DNA of 42,348 nucleotides. Source: CAZUZS01 sp964624795 (GTDB lineage: Bacteria; Calditrichota; Calditrichia; RBG-13-44-9). The notes beneath the pieces are model-generated. The model searched no databases. It was not told where the DNA came from and saw nothing but the letters and a program-made list of their open reading frames with translations. A program made the position numbers and the translations under genes. Shown here one piece after another: positions 1 to 8,460 of this stretch (positions are counted from its first letter, which is position 1; every line of letters starts with the position of its first letter). The stretch is taken from the NCBI GenBank assembly GCA_964624795.1, contig CAZUZS010000043.1, forward strand, positions 1-42,348, in the 5' to 3' direction.

Positions 1-426
1 TGGGCAAAGGAACAGTGCGATAAGGGAAATTGCGTCATTTCCGGTTTTCATTCGGAAATAGAAAAAGAGGTCTTTCGGGAGCTGCTAAAGGGCAGCCAGC
101 CGATTATCCTGGCGCTGGCGCGGGGACTGAAAAAGCAGTTTGAGCCGGAGATTAGCTGGCTGCTGGCAAAAAACCGCCTGCTGATTGTAACGCCGTTCGA
201 CGAATCGGTGAAAAGAGTTACCGCGGAAACCGCCCAAACGCGAAACGAATTCATGATGGAATTTGCAGTTGAGATATTTATCGCCTACGCAGTTCATGGC
301 GGCAATCTCGAAAAATTGCTGTTTGAGAATCATTCATCCGAAAACAGAAAACCGGTTACGACGATTGATTGTGAGGAAAACAGGTGGTTGATTGAGAAGG
401 AAATCGCCCAGATCATGGATAATTGA
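1..426 (+). CDS. SLOG/DprA-like Rossmann protein, 3' end only
   Basis: The frame is open from the first base and stops with TGA at 424-426, giving the last 141 residues of a protein whose start lies left of the window. Visible blocks include ISGFHSEIEKEVF, PIILALARG, LLIVTPFD and TAETAQTRNEFMMEFA. This order resembles the nucleotide-binding Rossmann fold of DprA/Smf and related SLOG proteins, where the RN near the end of the last motif is typical. DprA itself loads RecA on single-stranded DNA, but stand-alone SLOG proteins have other or unknown roles, so no function is assigned. It converges on the RND operon, with a long hairpin between them. Confidence 0.6.
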   Translation, partial: WAKEQCDKGNCVISGFHSEIEKEVFRELLKGSQPIILALARGLKKQFEPEISWLLAKNRLLIVTPFDESVKRVTAETAQTRNEFMMEFAVEIFIAYAVHGGNLEKLLFENHSSENRKPVTTIDCEENRWLIEKEIAQIMDN

Positions 427-453
427 TGTGGAAACTCCTCCCTATCCCCTTTA

Positions 454-492
454 CCTCCTTTCCCTTCTCCAGGCTGGAGAAGAGAAAGGAGG
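454..492. terminator. Long hairpin between convergent genes
   Basis: A 19-base arm (454-472) and its near-perfect complement (474-492, one mismatch) form a long hairpin. On the plus strand it is followed by ATTTTAT. It sits between the SLOG gene end and the RND pump end, so it probably ends transcription from one or both sides. The arms are purine- or pyrimidine-rich, like other short repeats in this window, so it could also be a dispersed repeat. Confidence 0.5.
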
Positions 493-549
493 ATTTTATG
501 AAGATCGACCCGCAGGAAGAATCGGGGAAAGGGTTGAGATGCAGCCAAT

Positions 550-3500
550 TTACTGCTTGCGTATGTAAATTATCCGGTACATTGCCGGCACCACCAACAA
601 TGTGAGGAAGGTCGCGAAAGCCAAACCAAAGATGATGGTCCAGGCCAGCGGATTCCAGAAGGCCACGCTGTCTCCGCCGAAGAATATATTGGGATTCAGC
701 CGGGTAAACAGCGTCACAAAATTGATGTTGATCCCCAGCCCAAGCGGCAGCAATCCCAGGATGGTAGAAAGCGCGGTCAGCATCACCGGTGTGAGGCGGG
801 TGGCGCCGGCCGTGACGATCGCCTGTATTTTGTCGTCGGCATCAACGATCCGCGCATCGATGTAGTCGATCAGGATGATAGCGTTCTTCACTACCACCCC
901 GGCAACCGCGATAATTCCCATGCCGGTCATCATTACCGAAATATCGATATGGAAAATGATGAAGCCCAGGAGCACGCCGATAAAACTGAAGATAATTTGC
1001 GAGGCGATAATCAGCGGCTTCATGAGCGAATTGAACTGGGCCACTAAAATGATCAGGATCAGCGCAATGGCAATGAAAAGCGCCTTCACCATAAAATTGG
1101 CGATTTCCGACTGGCCTTCCTGCTCACCGGTAAACCGCACCTCGTAGCCCTGCGGCAAATCGAATTTGGGAAGCTGCTTTTTTATCCGCATGATAATTTC
1201 ATTTGCGTTGTAACCGGTCAGAACATTGGAGCTCAAAGTCACCACCCGCTCGTTGTCCAGACGGTTGATTCCGCCGTAAGTGGAAGTGTAATCCACACTG
1301 GCCACCGCCGAGAGCGGGATTTTTTTGGCAGGCCCGCCATTCGCCGGGACGGTTATTTGCTGGCTCAGCAGCACGCCCAGGTCATAGCGGTATTTCTCAT
1401 CCAGGCGCAGTTGAATGGGATATTCATCTTCGCCATCGCGGAATTTGGATACCTCGTTGCCGTATATGGCGGTGCGCAACATGGAGCCGACCGCCGCGGT
1501 GCTGATACCCAGTTGGCTGGCTTTATCCCGGTCGATATTCAGGATCAACTCCGGTTTGTGTACCTCCATATTTGATTGCAAATCTTCGATCCCCGGGATA
1601 TCGAGCGTTTCGATGAATGTTTTCAGACGCTCACTGATATTCATTAACTGGTCGATATCATCACCGCTGATTTCAATATTGATGGCTTTTCCGGTAGGCG
1701 GCCCCATGCGTTCCCGATCAACCTCGATTTCCGCCGCGGCGATTCCTTTCAGCCGTTCCCGGATTTCATCCACATATTGCAGGGTTGTTTTCTCGCCACG
1801 GCGATATTTATATTCCACAAAAGAGACCGTCACCTTTGCCAGCTTGTCCTGCGTAGAACGTTCAAACAGACCGTTGCCGGCGTTGGTAGCCACGTTCGCC
1901 ACGATGGATTCCACATCGGGATTATTATTGCCTAAAACCTCCCGCACGCGGCTTTCCACCACCCGGGTCACCGAATCGGTCACCGCAATATGTGTTCCCT
2001 CCGGCATGGTGACATAAACGTAGATGTAATTGGGATCCCCGCTGGGAAAGAAAACTACCTTCGGCGTTGCGATCCCAAACAGGATAAATGACATAAAGAG
2101 CATTACCACCGTGGCACCAACAACAGCATAGGGCCGCTTGCCGGTCAATACAAAAGCCAGCGTTTTGCGGTAACCGTTCATAAATGCAGGCAGCACGCGC
2201 GTCTGAAAGCGATGGATCAGGTGGACCATCACATATTTCAGGAAAAGGTAAGTCAGAAGTCCGAACACAATAAGGTTGGCAAGCAGCATGGGACCGGTGA
2301 TGTAAAAAATGACCGCCAGCAGTCCCATCCCCGCCGATATCATCCAGATCCGGCGATGATCCTGGTTTGCCTTTTTGCCGTGTGGCTCTTCTCCCTCGTA
2401 TTTCATGAATGATACTGCAAAAACAGGATTCATGAAATAGGCCACAATCATGGAAGCGCTGAGGGTGATAATGATCGTAATGGGCAAAAAGGAGATGAAT
2501 TTACCGGGAATGCCGGGCATGAATACCAGCGGCAGGAACGGCGCAATGGTGGTCAATGTGCCGGTGAGCACCGGGATCGCCACCTCGCCAACCGCCCGTT
2601 TGGTGGCGGCAACAATGGAAAGGTTTGGAGTGGTCGTAAAATGACGGTATATATTCTCGATGACCACGATTGAATTGTCCACCACGATCCCCAGAACCAG
2701 GATGAAGGCCATCAGCACCACCATATTCATGGTAAAACCGATGACCGGGAGCACAATGAAGGCGATCAGCATCGAAAGCGGAATGGCGACCCCCACAAAG
2801 AAAGCGTCCAGTTCACCCATGAAAAACATGAGAATGAATACCACCACGATAAAACCCAGAATGATGGTATTGAAAAGATCGTTCACGGAATTACGGGTCT
2901 GGGTGCTGCTGTCTCCCGTCGTGGTAATTACCAGGTTGGACGAGGCTTTTTCCTGGAAATTGCTGATAATGGAATTGATTTTGTCCACCGCCACGATCAG
3001 GTTCTGCCCGGTTCGTTTGATCACCGCCAGGGTGATAACGTCCTTTCCATTGAAGCGGGCGTAGCTTTCCCGGTCGTGAAATCCGTCCTTTACTTCGGCA
3101 ATATCTTTCAGCCGGACACCCTCTTTCAGCACAATATTGCCGATCTGCTCCACATTTTTAAACTCTCCAACCACCCGGAAATTGCGTTTCATGCCCCCGC
3201 TGCTCACCTCGCCGCCGGAAATGGTCATGTTCTCCATCGCTACCGCGTTTCGAATGCTGTTAAAGGAAAGCCCGGCGGCCTGCATTTTGTAGAGATCCAC
3301 ATTGATCTGGATTTCCCGGTCCAGCGCGCCAATCAAGTCCACACGGGTGATCTCTTCCAACCCCTCGATTTCATCCTGCAGATCCTCGGCATACTGTTTG
3401 AGCTTTACCAGGCCGAGATCGCCGGACAAATTGACATACAGGATCGGTATTTCGGAGACATCGATCTGGGTGATCTTGGGCTCCTCGTAAAGATCGTTGG

Positions 3501-3867
3501 GAAGGTCCGAGCGGGAGTCATCCACCGCCTGTTTCACATCCAGGTAGGCCTGGGTTTCATCGGCGGTCACTTCGAATTCCACCACCACCACTGAGTAATC
3601 CTGCAGCGATTGGCTGGTGATATGTTTGATCCCGTCTATTCCTTTCAGCTCCTTTTCAATGGGCCGGGTAATCAGGTTTTCCACATCCACCGGCGATGTG
3701 CCGGGATTGATAGTGGTGATCATGAAATACGGGAAGACGATATCCGGGAATTTCTCTTTGGGCGTTGATTGGTACTGCATAATCCCAAAAATAACCAGGA
3801 TAAATGTGAAGATATATATGGTCGTTTTATTATCGACCGCCAGATTAGAGAGTTTGAAATCTTTCAT
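550..3867 (-). CDS. RND (HAE1-type) multidrug efflux transporter, inner-membrane pump
   Basis: This is the proton-driven inner-membrane subunit of a tripartite efflux pump, 1105 aa from the chosen ATG. The frame opens ten codons earlier, but ATG 3867 has AAGGAAAA just upstream and gives the usual short N-terminus (MKDFKLSNLAV) before TM1. Family marks are the N-terminal TM helix, large periplasmic loops after TM1 and TM7, a TM4 motif GIVVDNSIVVIENI with one of the two relay aspartates (the second is Asn), and a TM10 motif VVVKNAIILID with the relay lysine. Between TM6 and TM7 there is an extra hydrophobic stretch (IWMISAGMGLLAVIFYITG, then LLANLIVFGLLTYLFL), so it is longer than AcrB. It is the last gene of the tetR-tolC-adaptor-RND operon. 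Substrate is unknown. Confidence 0.95.
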   Translation of the reverse strand: MKDFKLSNLAVDNKTTIYIFTFILVIFGIMQYQSTPKEKFPDIVFPYFMITTINPGTSPVDVENLITRPIEKELKGIDGIKHITSQSLQDYSVVVVEFEVTADETQAYLDVKQAVDDSRSDLPNDLYEEPKITQIDVSEIPILYVNLSGDLGLVKLKQYAEDLQDEIEGLEEITRVDLIGALDREIQINVDLYKMQAAGLSFNSIRNAVAMENMTISGGEVSSGGMKRNFRVVGEFKNVEQIGNIVLKEGVRLKDIAEVKDGFHDRESYARFNGKDVITLAVIKRTGQNLIVAVDKINSIISNFQEKASSNLVITTTGDSSTQTRNSVNDLFNTIILGFIVVVFILMFFMGELDAFFVGVAIPLSMLIAFIVLPVIGFTMNMVVLMAFILVLGIVVDNSIVVIENIYRHFTTTPNLSIVAATKRAVGEVAIPVLTGTLTTIAPFLPLVFMPGIPGKFISFLPITIIITLSASMIVAYFMNPVFAVSFMKYEGEEPHGKKANQDHRRIWMISAGMGLLAVIFYITGPMLLANLIVFGLLTYLFLKYVMVHLIHRFQTRVLPAFMNGYRKTLAFVLTGKRPYAVVGATVVMLFMSFILFGIATPKVVFFPSGDPNYIYVYVTMPEGTHIAVTDSVTRVVESRVREVLGNNNPDVESIVANVATNAGNGLFERSTQDKLAKVTVSFVEYKYRRGEKTTLQYVDEIRERLKGIAAAEIEVDRERMGPPTGKAINIEISGDDIDQLMNISERLKTFIETLDIPGIEDLQSNMEVHKPELILNIDRDKASQLGISTAAVGSMLRTAIYGNEVSKFRDGEDEYPIQLRLDEKYRYDLGVLLSQQITVPANGGPAKKIPLSAVASVDYTSTYGGINRLDNERVVTLSSNVLTGYNANEIIMRIKKQLPKFDLPQGYEVRFTGEQEGQSEIANFMVKALFIAIALILIILVAQFNSLMKPLIIASQIIFSFIGVLLGFIIFHIDISVMMTGMGIIAVAGVVVKNAIILIDYIDARIVDADDKIQAIVTAGATRLTPVMLTALSTILGLLPLGLGININFVTLFTRLNPNIFFGGDSVAFWNPLAWTIIFGLAFATFLTLLVVPAMYRIIYIRKQ

Positions 3868-3973
3868 AGATTTTTCCTTTTGGATCACCTGCAACAAAAA
3901 TCAGTCTAAATGTCGTTTCAATTTGGACAATTGCCGGATGTTTTGGTCCGGAGTAATGCCCGAAAGTGCTGCT

Positions 3974-5107
3974 TTAGCGGCTGCTTAGCATCACGGTCTG
4001 TCCGTCTGCCAGGTCCTGATAACCAAATGTCACCACATGCTCCCCGGCTTTCAATCCGTTGACGATCTCGATCCGGTTACCCTGGTATTCGCCGGGCGAC
4101 ACTTCGCGCCTTTCCACAACCCAATGACCGTTTGCGCTATCGGCGTTCTGCCGGGCCGTAAACAGAAAATAATCGCTGCCGGTTTTTTGCAGAGAATTCA
4201 CCGGAACGGTCAGCGCCCGGGAATTGCTGTAATTATTGATGGTGAGGACCGCAAGCATATTGGGTTTGACCGCCTGTTTCATTTGGGAAACTTTAAGTTC
4301 GATATCAAAGGTGCGGTTTTGGGGATCGATGACCTGCGAAACCGCTTTCACAACCTGCCGGAATTTCAGATCGATCACCGGAATCAGAACCTCTACAGTG
4401 TCCCCGGCATTAACCTGCGAGATATAGTTTTCCGAGAGCTTGGCTTTGATCTTCAACGCAGAGAGCTGCACAATCCGTACGGCACCAAAGCCGGCAGCGG
4501 CTGCTTCCCCTTCCTTAATGGCCACTTCATCCACCGTGCCGCTGATGGGGGCAATAATCTTTGTCATGCGATACTGTTCGCGCATCGTGGTCAATTTTTT
4601 CTCCAGGCCTTCCTTGTTGGTCTTTGCCTGCAGAAACTGAATTTCACTGCCGATCTTTTTATCCCACAGGCGCTTCTGGCGTTCAAAAATGGTTTTGGCC
4701 AGTTGCAGGCTGTTTTCCAGTTCAGCGATACTGCTTTCGTAAACGGCACCATCCAGTTCCGCCAGCAGCCGACCCTTGGAGACCGCATCTCCTTCTTTTA
4801 CATAGATTTTCTTTACCACACCGGACGCCTGCGCGGGTACGAAAATATTACTGTCCGATTCAACCGTGCCCTGTACCTGGATGAAATGCCGGAACATGGC
4901 GGGTTTTACCGCTTCCATATCCACATAGGCAATTTTCCCGTTTTCCTGTGAACCGTTTTTATCCTGAATTTCAGCTTTAAGCTGGGCGATTTCTGTGTCC
5001 AATGCATCCCGCTGTGCCTCCAGCTTTTTCAGTTGAGCCTGCTTGTCTCCCGATCCGCAGGAAATAAGGAAAACAACACCTAAAATTAAGATGATGATTT
5101 TTTTCAT
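3974..5107 (-). CDS. Periplasmic adaptor (membrane fusion) lipoprotein of RND pump
   Basis: A 377-aa adaptor that would bridge the RND pump and the outer-membrane channel. The N-terminus is a lipoprotein signal (MKKIIILILGVVFLISC, lipobox LISC), followed by a predicted coiled coil (KKLEAQRDALDTEIAQLKAEI). Next come the split biotinyl-lipoyl domain (VPAQASGVVKKIYVKEGD and, after the helical hairpin, IIAPISGTVDEVAIKEGE), a beta-barrel domain and the membrane-proximal domain (LTVPVNSLQ). The extra coiled coil between lipobox and lipoyl half is seen in some Bacteroidota-type adaptors. It lies 33 bp after the TolC-like gene and about 106 bp before the pump gene in the same direction, so co-transcription is expected. 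Confidence 0.93.
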   Translation of the reverse strand: MKKIIILILGVVFLISCGSGDKQAQLKKLEAQRDALDTEIAQLKAEIQDKNGSQENGKIAYVDMEAVKPAMFRHFIQVQGTVESDSNIFVPAQASGVVKKIYVKEGDAVSKGRLLAELDGAVYESSIAELENSLQLAKTIFERQKRLWDKKIGSEIQFLQAKTNKEGLEKKLTTMREQYRMTKIIAPISGTVDEVAIKEGEAAAAGFGAVRIVQLSALKIKAKLSENYISQVNAGDTVEVLIPVIDLKFRQVVKAVSQVIDPQNRTFDIELKVSQMKQAVKPNMLAVLTINNYSNSRALTVPVNSLQKTGSDYFLFTARQNADSANGHWVVERREVSPGEYQGNRIEIVNGLKAGEHVVTFGYQDLADGQTVMLSSR

Positions 5108-5139
5108 ATCATTTACCCAATGGTTTTAATTTCGATTAA

Positions 5140-6543
5140 TCAATAATTTTCAAACAACTTGTCCATTGCATTTTTGGCATTCAGAAGCTGCGATTCGCCG
5201 GTGATGTAAGCGGATTGCGCTGTGAGATACTGGTTGTGCACCTCGATCAGATCAAGGCTGGTGGAGATGCCTTCCTTGTATTTCTCGAGGGTGACATCGT
5301 ACACTTCTTTTGCCAACGCCATGTTCGCCCGGGCATTCTTATAATTCTCCAGGTTGGATGTCAGGTCGGTTCTGGCCTGCTCATATTGCAGCCGTAAGCC
5401 CTGCTCGGCCTTCATCCGGGTTACTTCTGCCTGCTTCACCGCAATTTTGGCCTGCTGCACCCGGAACAGCCGCGCTCCGCTGGAAAACAGCGGTACATTA
5501 ATGCTAAGCCCGATCACCGTCGTCGGATACCATTTTTTATCGAAGTCGAACAGGTCGAATTTATCCCTCTGTGCATTCTGCTGGTAATTGGCGAAACCTG
5601 CAATCACCGGAAGAAATTGCATTTTCTCATTTTTCAGGTTTGCCCTGGCAAGACTAAGCTGGGTGGAGGCCAGCCGGTAGCCGATGTTGCCCTGCAAATC
5701 GAATGGCCGTCCCAGCAGCGAAGGACCATCCACCTGGCTGAGAATGCTCTCCAGATTGTCGGTCAGCCTGATCTCCCGGTTGAGATCGATACCCATCTGA
5801 AACTTGAGCAGCTTGTAGGTCACCTCGACCTGCTGTCTGATGGTGTTCACTGTGTTCTGAAGCTGGGTCACCGAGATCTGTAGCTGCTTCACATCGGTTT
5901 CTTCCACAAAGCCTTCCTTAAAGCTTTCCTGCACTTCGTAGTGAAGCTGCTGCAGGTTGTTCAGGTTTTCCTCCAGAATGCGCAGATTTTCCTCGGCCAC
6001 CAGCACGATGTAATAGGTCCGGGTGACCGTTTCCGCCACATCCAGTTGGGAGCGCTCCATATTCTGTTTTGTCAGATTGAGGTAAATCTTTGACGCCTGC
6101 AATCCCACAAAATAACTGCCGCTGAAGATGAGCTGACTTGCTGAAACACCCCAGGTCGCATTATGCGGCTTTCCGAACTTCACCGGGATCGTGGAACCAG
6201 GGGCACCGCCAAAAATCTCACCCGGAATCAACTGGGTGGGGATGTCCAGGAAATCCTGGTATTGAGCACTGCCGCTGATCTGGGGAAATCCCCCCGCGGC
6301 AATTTCTTTGATCTGCTTCCTGGCCGCGCTAATGGCCAGCTCTGAATTCTGCACATCATAACTATGCTGTCGGGCATATTGGCGAGCAGCGTTCAGATCG
6401 AAAGACAATTGACCTGTTTCCTCTGCCTGCGCCTGGTAAAAAATCAGCAGCACTGCCGGAAAAAGCAATGGAAGCGTCTTTCTAAAATAAACCTGGATGT
6501 GATTTCCCAGGGCTGCGAATGTTCTTATCATAATCATTTCCAT
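5140..6543 (-). CDS. TolC-like outer-membrane efflux protein
   Basis: The outer-membrane channel of the pump, 467 aa. A signal-type hydrophobic segment (LPLLFPAVLLIFYQAQA) is followed by two OEP repeats, each beginning with a helix of the type LNAARQYARQHSYDVQNSELAI or RLASTQLSLARANLKNEKM. The C-terminal repeat ends with SLDLIEVHNQYLTAQSAYITGE, typical of TolC family helices. ATG at 6543 gives MEMIMIRTF; the ATG at 6528 has GGAAA at better spacing and may be the real start. It is the first structural gene after tetR, 121 bp downstream. Confidence 0.93.
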   Translation of the reverse strand: MEMIMIRTFAALGNHIQVYFRKTLPLLFPAVLLIFYQAQAEETGQLSFDLNAARQYARQHSYDVQNSELAISAARKQIKEIAAGGFPQISGSAQYQDFLDIPTQLIPGEIFGGAPGSTIPVKFGKPHNATWGVSASQLIFSGSYFVGLQASKIYLNLTKQNMERSQLDVAETVTRTYYIVLVAEENLRILEENLNNLQQLHYEVQESFKEGFVEETDVKQLQISVTQLQNTVNTIRQQVEVTYKLLKFQMGIDLNREIRLTDNLESILSQVDGPSLLGRPFDLQGNIGYRLASTQLSLARANLKNEKMQFLPVIAGFANYQQNAQRDKFDLFDFDKKWYPTTVIGLSINVPLFSSGARLFRVQQAKIAVKQAEVTRMKAEQGLRLQYEQARTDLTSNLENYKNARANMALAKEVYDVTLEKYKEGISTSLDLIEVHNQYLTAQSAYITGESQLLNAKNAMDKLFENY

Positions 6544-6592
6544 ATCGATTTGAAATTTATTGGGATTATATCAAGTAAATCCGGTTTAAAGA

Positions 6593-6604
6593 AAATAATT
6601 ATTT
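6593..6604. promoter_or_regulatory. Candidate TetR operator palindrome
   Basis: AAATAATTATTT is a perfect 12-bp palindrome in the 121-bp gap between tetR and the tolC-like gene. A second AT-rich palindrome, AATTTAATAAATT, lies at 7310-7322, just upstream of tetR. TetR proteins usually bind such sites near their own and their target promoters. Palindromes of A and T arise easily by chance, and no promoter was clear, so this is a weak call. Confidence 0.22.
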
Positions 6605-6664
6605 CGGGTCTCTAAAATAAACAATTCATATATTTGCCGTAAGCGGCCGGTAGAATATGCTTTC

Positions 6665-7279
6665 TCATTTGCGCAATCCATTCAGCAAAAGATCGAGCAT
6701 AAATTCGGTCTCATTTTCAAGCTTGGCATAATCGATATCCGAGGCAGATTGAGCATTTGCGGCCTGCAATTCCCGGAATCGCAGGGCATCCATGATGGCA
6801 CGAATGCTGTCTGCCACCCGTTGGGGATCGTTCTGCCGGAACTCACCGGATTCCATGCCTTCACGCAAAATTGAGGTGAGTAGATCTACTTCCCTCTGGC
6901 GGAATTCCCTGAAAAACTTTTCAATCACCGGTTTGGTCTCGATGATGACCTGCACCGAAAGATCGAGCATATCCACCCGTTCCCGGAAAAACTGCAATTT
7001 TGTTTTCAACATGCAGGCGAGCTTGCCGCTGGCAGCAGTCTCCTTGGCAAATTTCTCTGCTAAATGTGCGCTGATCTTGGCCGCTTCAGCTTCTATCGCT
7101 TCCCTGAAAATCGTTTCCTTGTTCTTGTAATAGTAATAGAGCGACGGCTTGCTCATTCCGATAGCATTGGCGATATCATCAAGGGTCGTTTTGTGGTATC
7201 CAAAGCGGGCGAAGCAGCGCATGGCAGAAGCCAGGATTTGCTCTTTTCGGATTTCCAGTTTTTCGTCTACATTGTCCAT
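6665..7279 (-). CDS. TetR/AcrR-family transcriptional repressor
   Basis: About 204 aa from ATG 7279; a GTG three codons earlier (7288) is the alternative start. The N-terminal helix-turn-helix is clear: QILASAMRCFARFGYHKTTLDDIANAIGMSKPSLYYYYKNKETIF in two stretches at residues 15-60, with the family's GY-x-x-T-T-L-D-D-I-A and S-x-x-S-L-Y-Y-Y-Y-K-N-K-E signatures. The C-terminal ligand-binding half is variable and gives no hint of ligand. It is the first gene of the efflux operon and most likely represses it, releasing when a pump substrate binds. Confidence 0.93.
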   Translation of the reverse strand: MDNVDEKLEIRKEQILASAMRCFARFGYHKTTLDDIANAIGMSKPSLYYYYKNKETIFREAIEAEAAKISAHLAEKFAKETAASGKLACMLKTKLQFFRERVDMLDLSVQVIIETKPVIEKFFREFRQREVDLLTSILREGMESGEFRQNDPQRVADSIRAIMDALRFRELQAANAQSASDIDYAKLENETEFMLDLLLNGLRK

Positions 7280-7401
7280 TCTAACCACTATTCTAAAATT
7301 TTCGACTAATTTAATAAATTGTTTGATAATTCAAAGCGCTTTTTTATTTTGATAGAAGGGATGGTTTATGTATTAATGAAAAACTGAAAATTTGGGGATA
7401 T

Positions 7402-7433
7402 CATTAACACCAGGCTTAAGCCCGGTGTTAATG
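7402..7433. repeat. Dispersed palindromic repeat, family CATTAACACC
   Basis: A 32-bp near-perfect palindrome: CATTAACACC, AGGCTTAAGCCC, GGTGTTAATG, with only a central mismatch pair. A second member lies at 40142-40166 (CATTAACACCTGG...CCAGGTG), and a 16-base fragment (AGGCTTAAGTCCGGTG) at 18595-18610. It is intergenic between tetR and the crotonase gene. It could form a hairpin in RNA from either strand. Function unknown. Confidence 0.6.
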
Positions 7434-7467
7434 AGAATAGCAGTCACAACTCACATAAAGATATCTT

Positions 7468-8232
7468 TCAACTTTCTCCCAGGAATCGTTTCAACCATTC
7501 CCGGAAATCCTTTCCCACCCACAAATCACCAAATGTCTCCGTTTCCAATTTAATAAGCTCATTGCGACTTCTGTGGGGAAATTCCCGGGCCAGATGAATA
7601 AAAGCCCGTACGGCATCTGCCGGGTTTTCGGATATTCTTTCAGCAAGCGCAAGTGCGGCTGGCAGCAATTGATTTGCGGGAACCACCTGCTGTACAAAAC
7701 TTATCTCTTTGGCAGCATTTGCATCAATTGTTTCGGAGGTGAGCAAAAGCTGCAGTGCGGCGCTCCGGCCAATCTGCTCGAATAGCCTGACGCCCCCGCC
7801 CCAGCCGGTGGTTATGCCGTTGGCCGCCTGGCGAAAGGCAAATTGGGCGTTTTCGGCTGCACTCCGGAAATGGCAGGCGGTCAGGATTTCGCAGCCGCCG
7901 CCCAATGCCCGGCCGTTCACCGCTGCGATTACTACCCGTTCGCCTTGGTAGAACCGGTTCAGAATAGCCTGCATACGGCGGGACATGCGCAGCGCATCTT
8001 CCCGGGTGCGCAATCCGGCGAAATATTTCAGATCGCCGCCAGCGCAGAAGGATTCATTTCCCGCAGCGGTGAGGATGACAACCAGTATCTCCGCGTCATT
8101 TTCAATCGCATCAAGAATTTCTTCCAGTTGCGCCATCATTTCCGCATTTATGGCATTGTGAACTTCCGGCCGGTTTAACGTGACAATCGCGACCTGCTCT
8201 TGTTTTTCAAATAATACAGCATTTTCCGCCAT
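7468..8232 (-). CDS. Crotonase-fold protein, resembles ethylmalonyl-CoA decarboxylase (ECHDC1 type)
   Basis: 254 aa, full crotonase fold. The oxyanion-hole region FCAGGDLKYF (residues 62-71) and ALGGGCEILTACHF (109-122) are intact. Of the two hydratase glutamates, the first is kept (E115), but the second position is Gln (Q135, in FRQAANGI instead of a QPEI-type motif), so ordinary enoyl-CoA hydration is unlikely. GITTGWGGGVRLFEQIG and the tail ETETFGDLWVGKDFREW resemble, from memory, ECHDC1, which removes ethylmalonyl- and methylmalonyl-CoA side products. That assignment is inference; a generic enoyl-CoA hydratase/isomerase label is safe. Start ATG 8232 has AAAGGTG upstream. It stands alone between the efflux operon and phhA. 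Confidence 0.8.
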   Translation of the reverse strand: MAENAVLFEKQEQVAIVTLNRPEVHNAINAEMMAQLEEILDAIENDAEILVVILTAAGNESFCAGGDLKYFAGLRTREDALRMSRRMQAILNRFYQGERVVIAAVNGRALGGGCEILTACHFRSAAENAQFAFRQAANGITTGWGGGVRLFEQIGRSAALQLLLTSETIDANAAKEISFVQQVVPANQLLPAALALAERISENPADAVRAFIHLAREFPHRSRNELIKLETETFGDLWVGKDFREWLKRFLGES

Positions 8233-8356
8233 TTACACCTTTTCGTATTTTCAGCCCGGGCAATTTTTCTTTGTAACATAATATAAAGGAAGGAAACTAC
8301 GCAAATAGAATGAAATTTGCATTTAAAGAAGAAAATTCGTGCAGCACAAGATGTTC

Positions 8357-8399
8357 TATCCGTAATTCGCGGATATCCTCTTTTTCCCCTTTGAAGGGG
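8357..8399. repeat. Two short hairpins in intergenic spacer
   Basis: TATCCG/CGGATA (8357-8375) and CCCCTT/AAGGGG (8386-8399) form two adjacent hairpins, followed by ATTAAGGGGGATG. The second resembles CCCCTTCCAAAGGGG at 38656-38670, so it is probably a degenerate intergenic repeat. It lies downstream of phhA and could help end its transcript. Confidence 0.35.
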
Positions 8400-8460
8400 G
8401 ATTAAGGGGGATGCAATCTGGCTTATTTTTAGAATTTCTCTATGCTTAATCTAATCTAAG

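Noticed and set aside
423..605. 60-codon plus-strand frame after the SLOG gene
   Set aside because: It covers the 454-492 hairpin and runs into the RND gene on the other strand; no family features.
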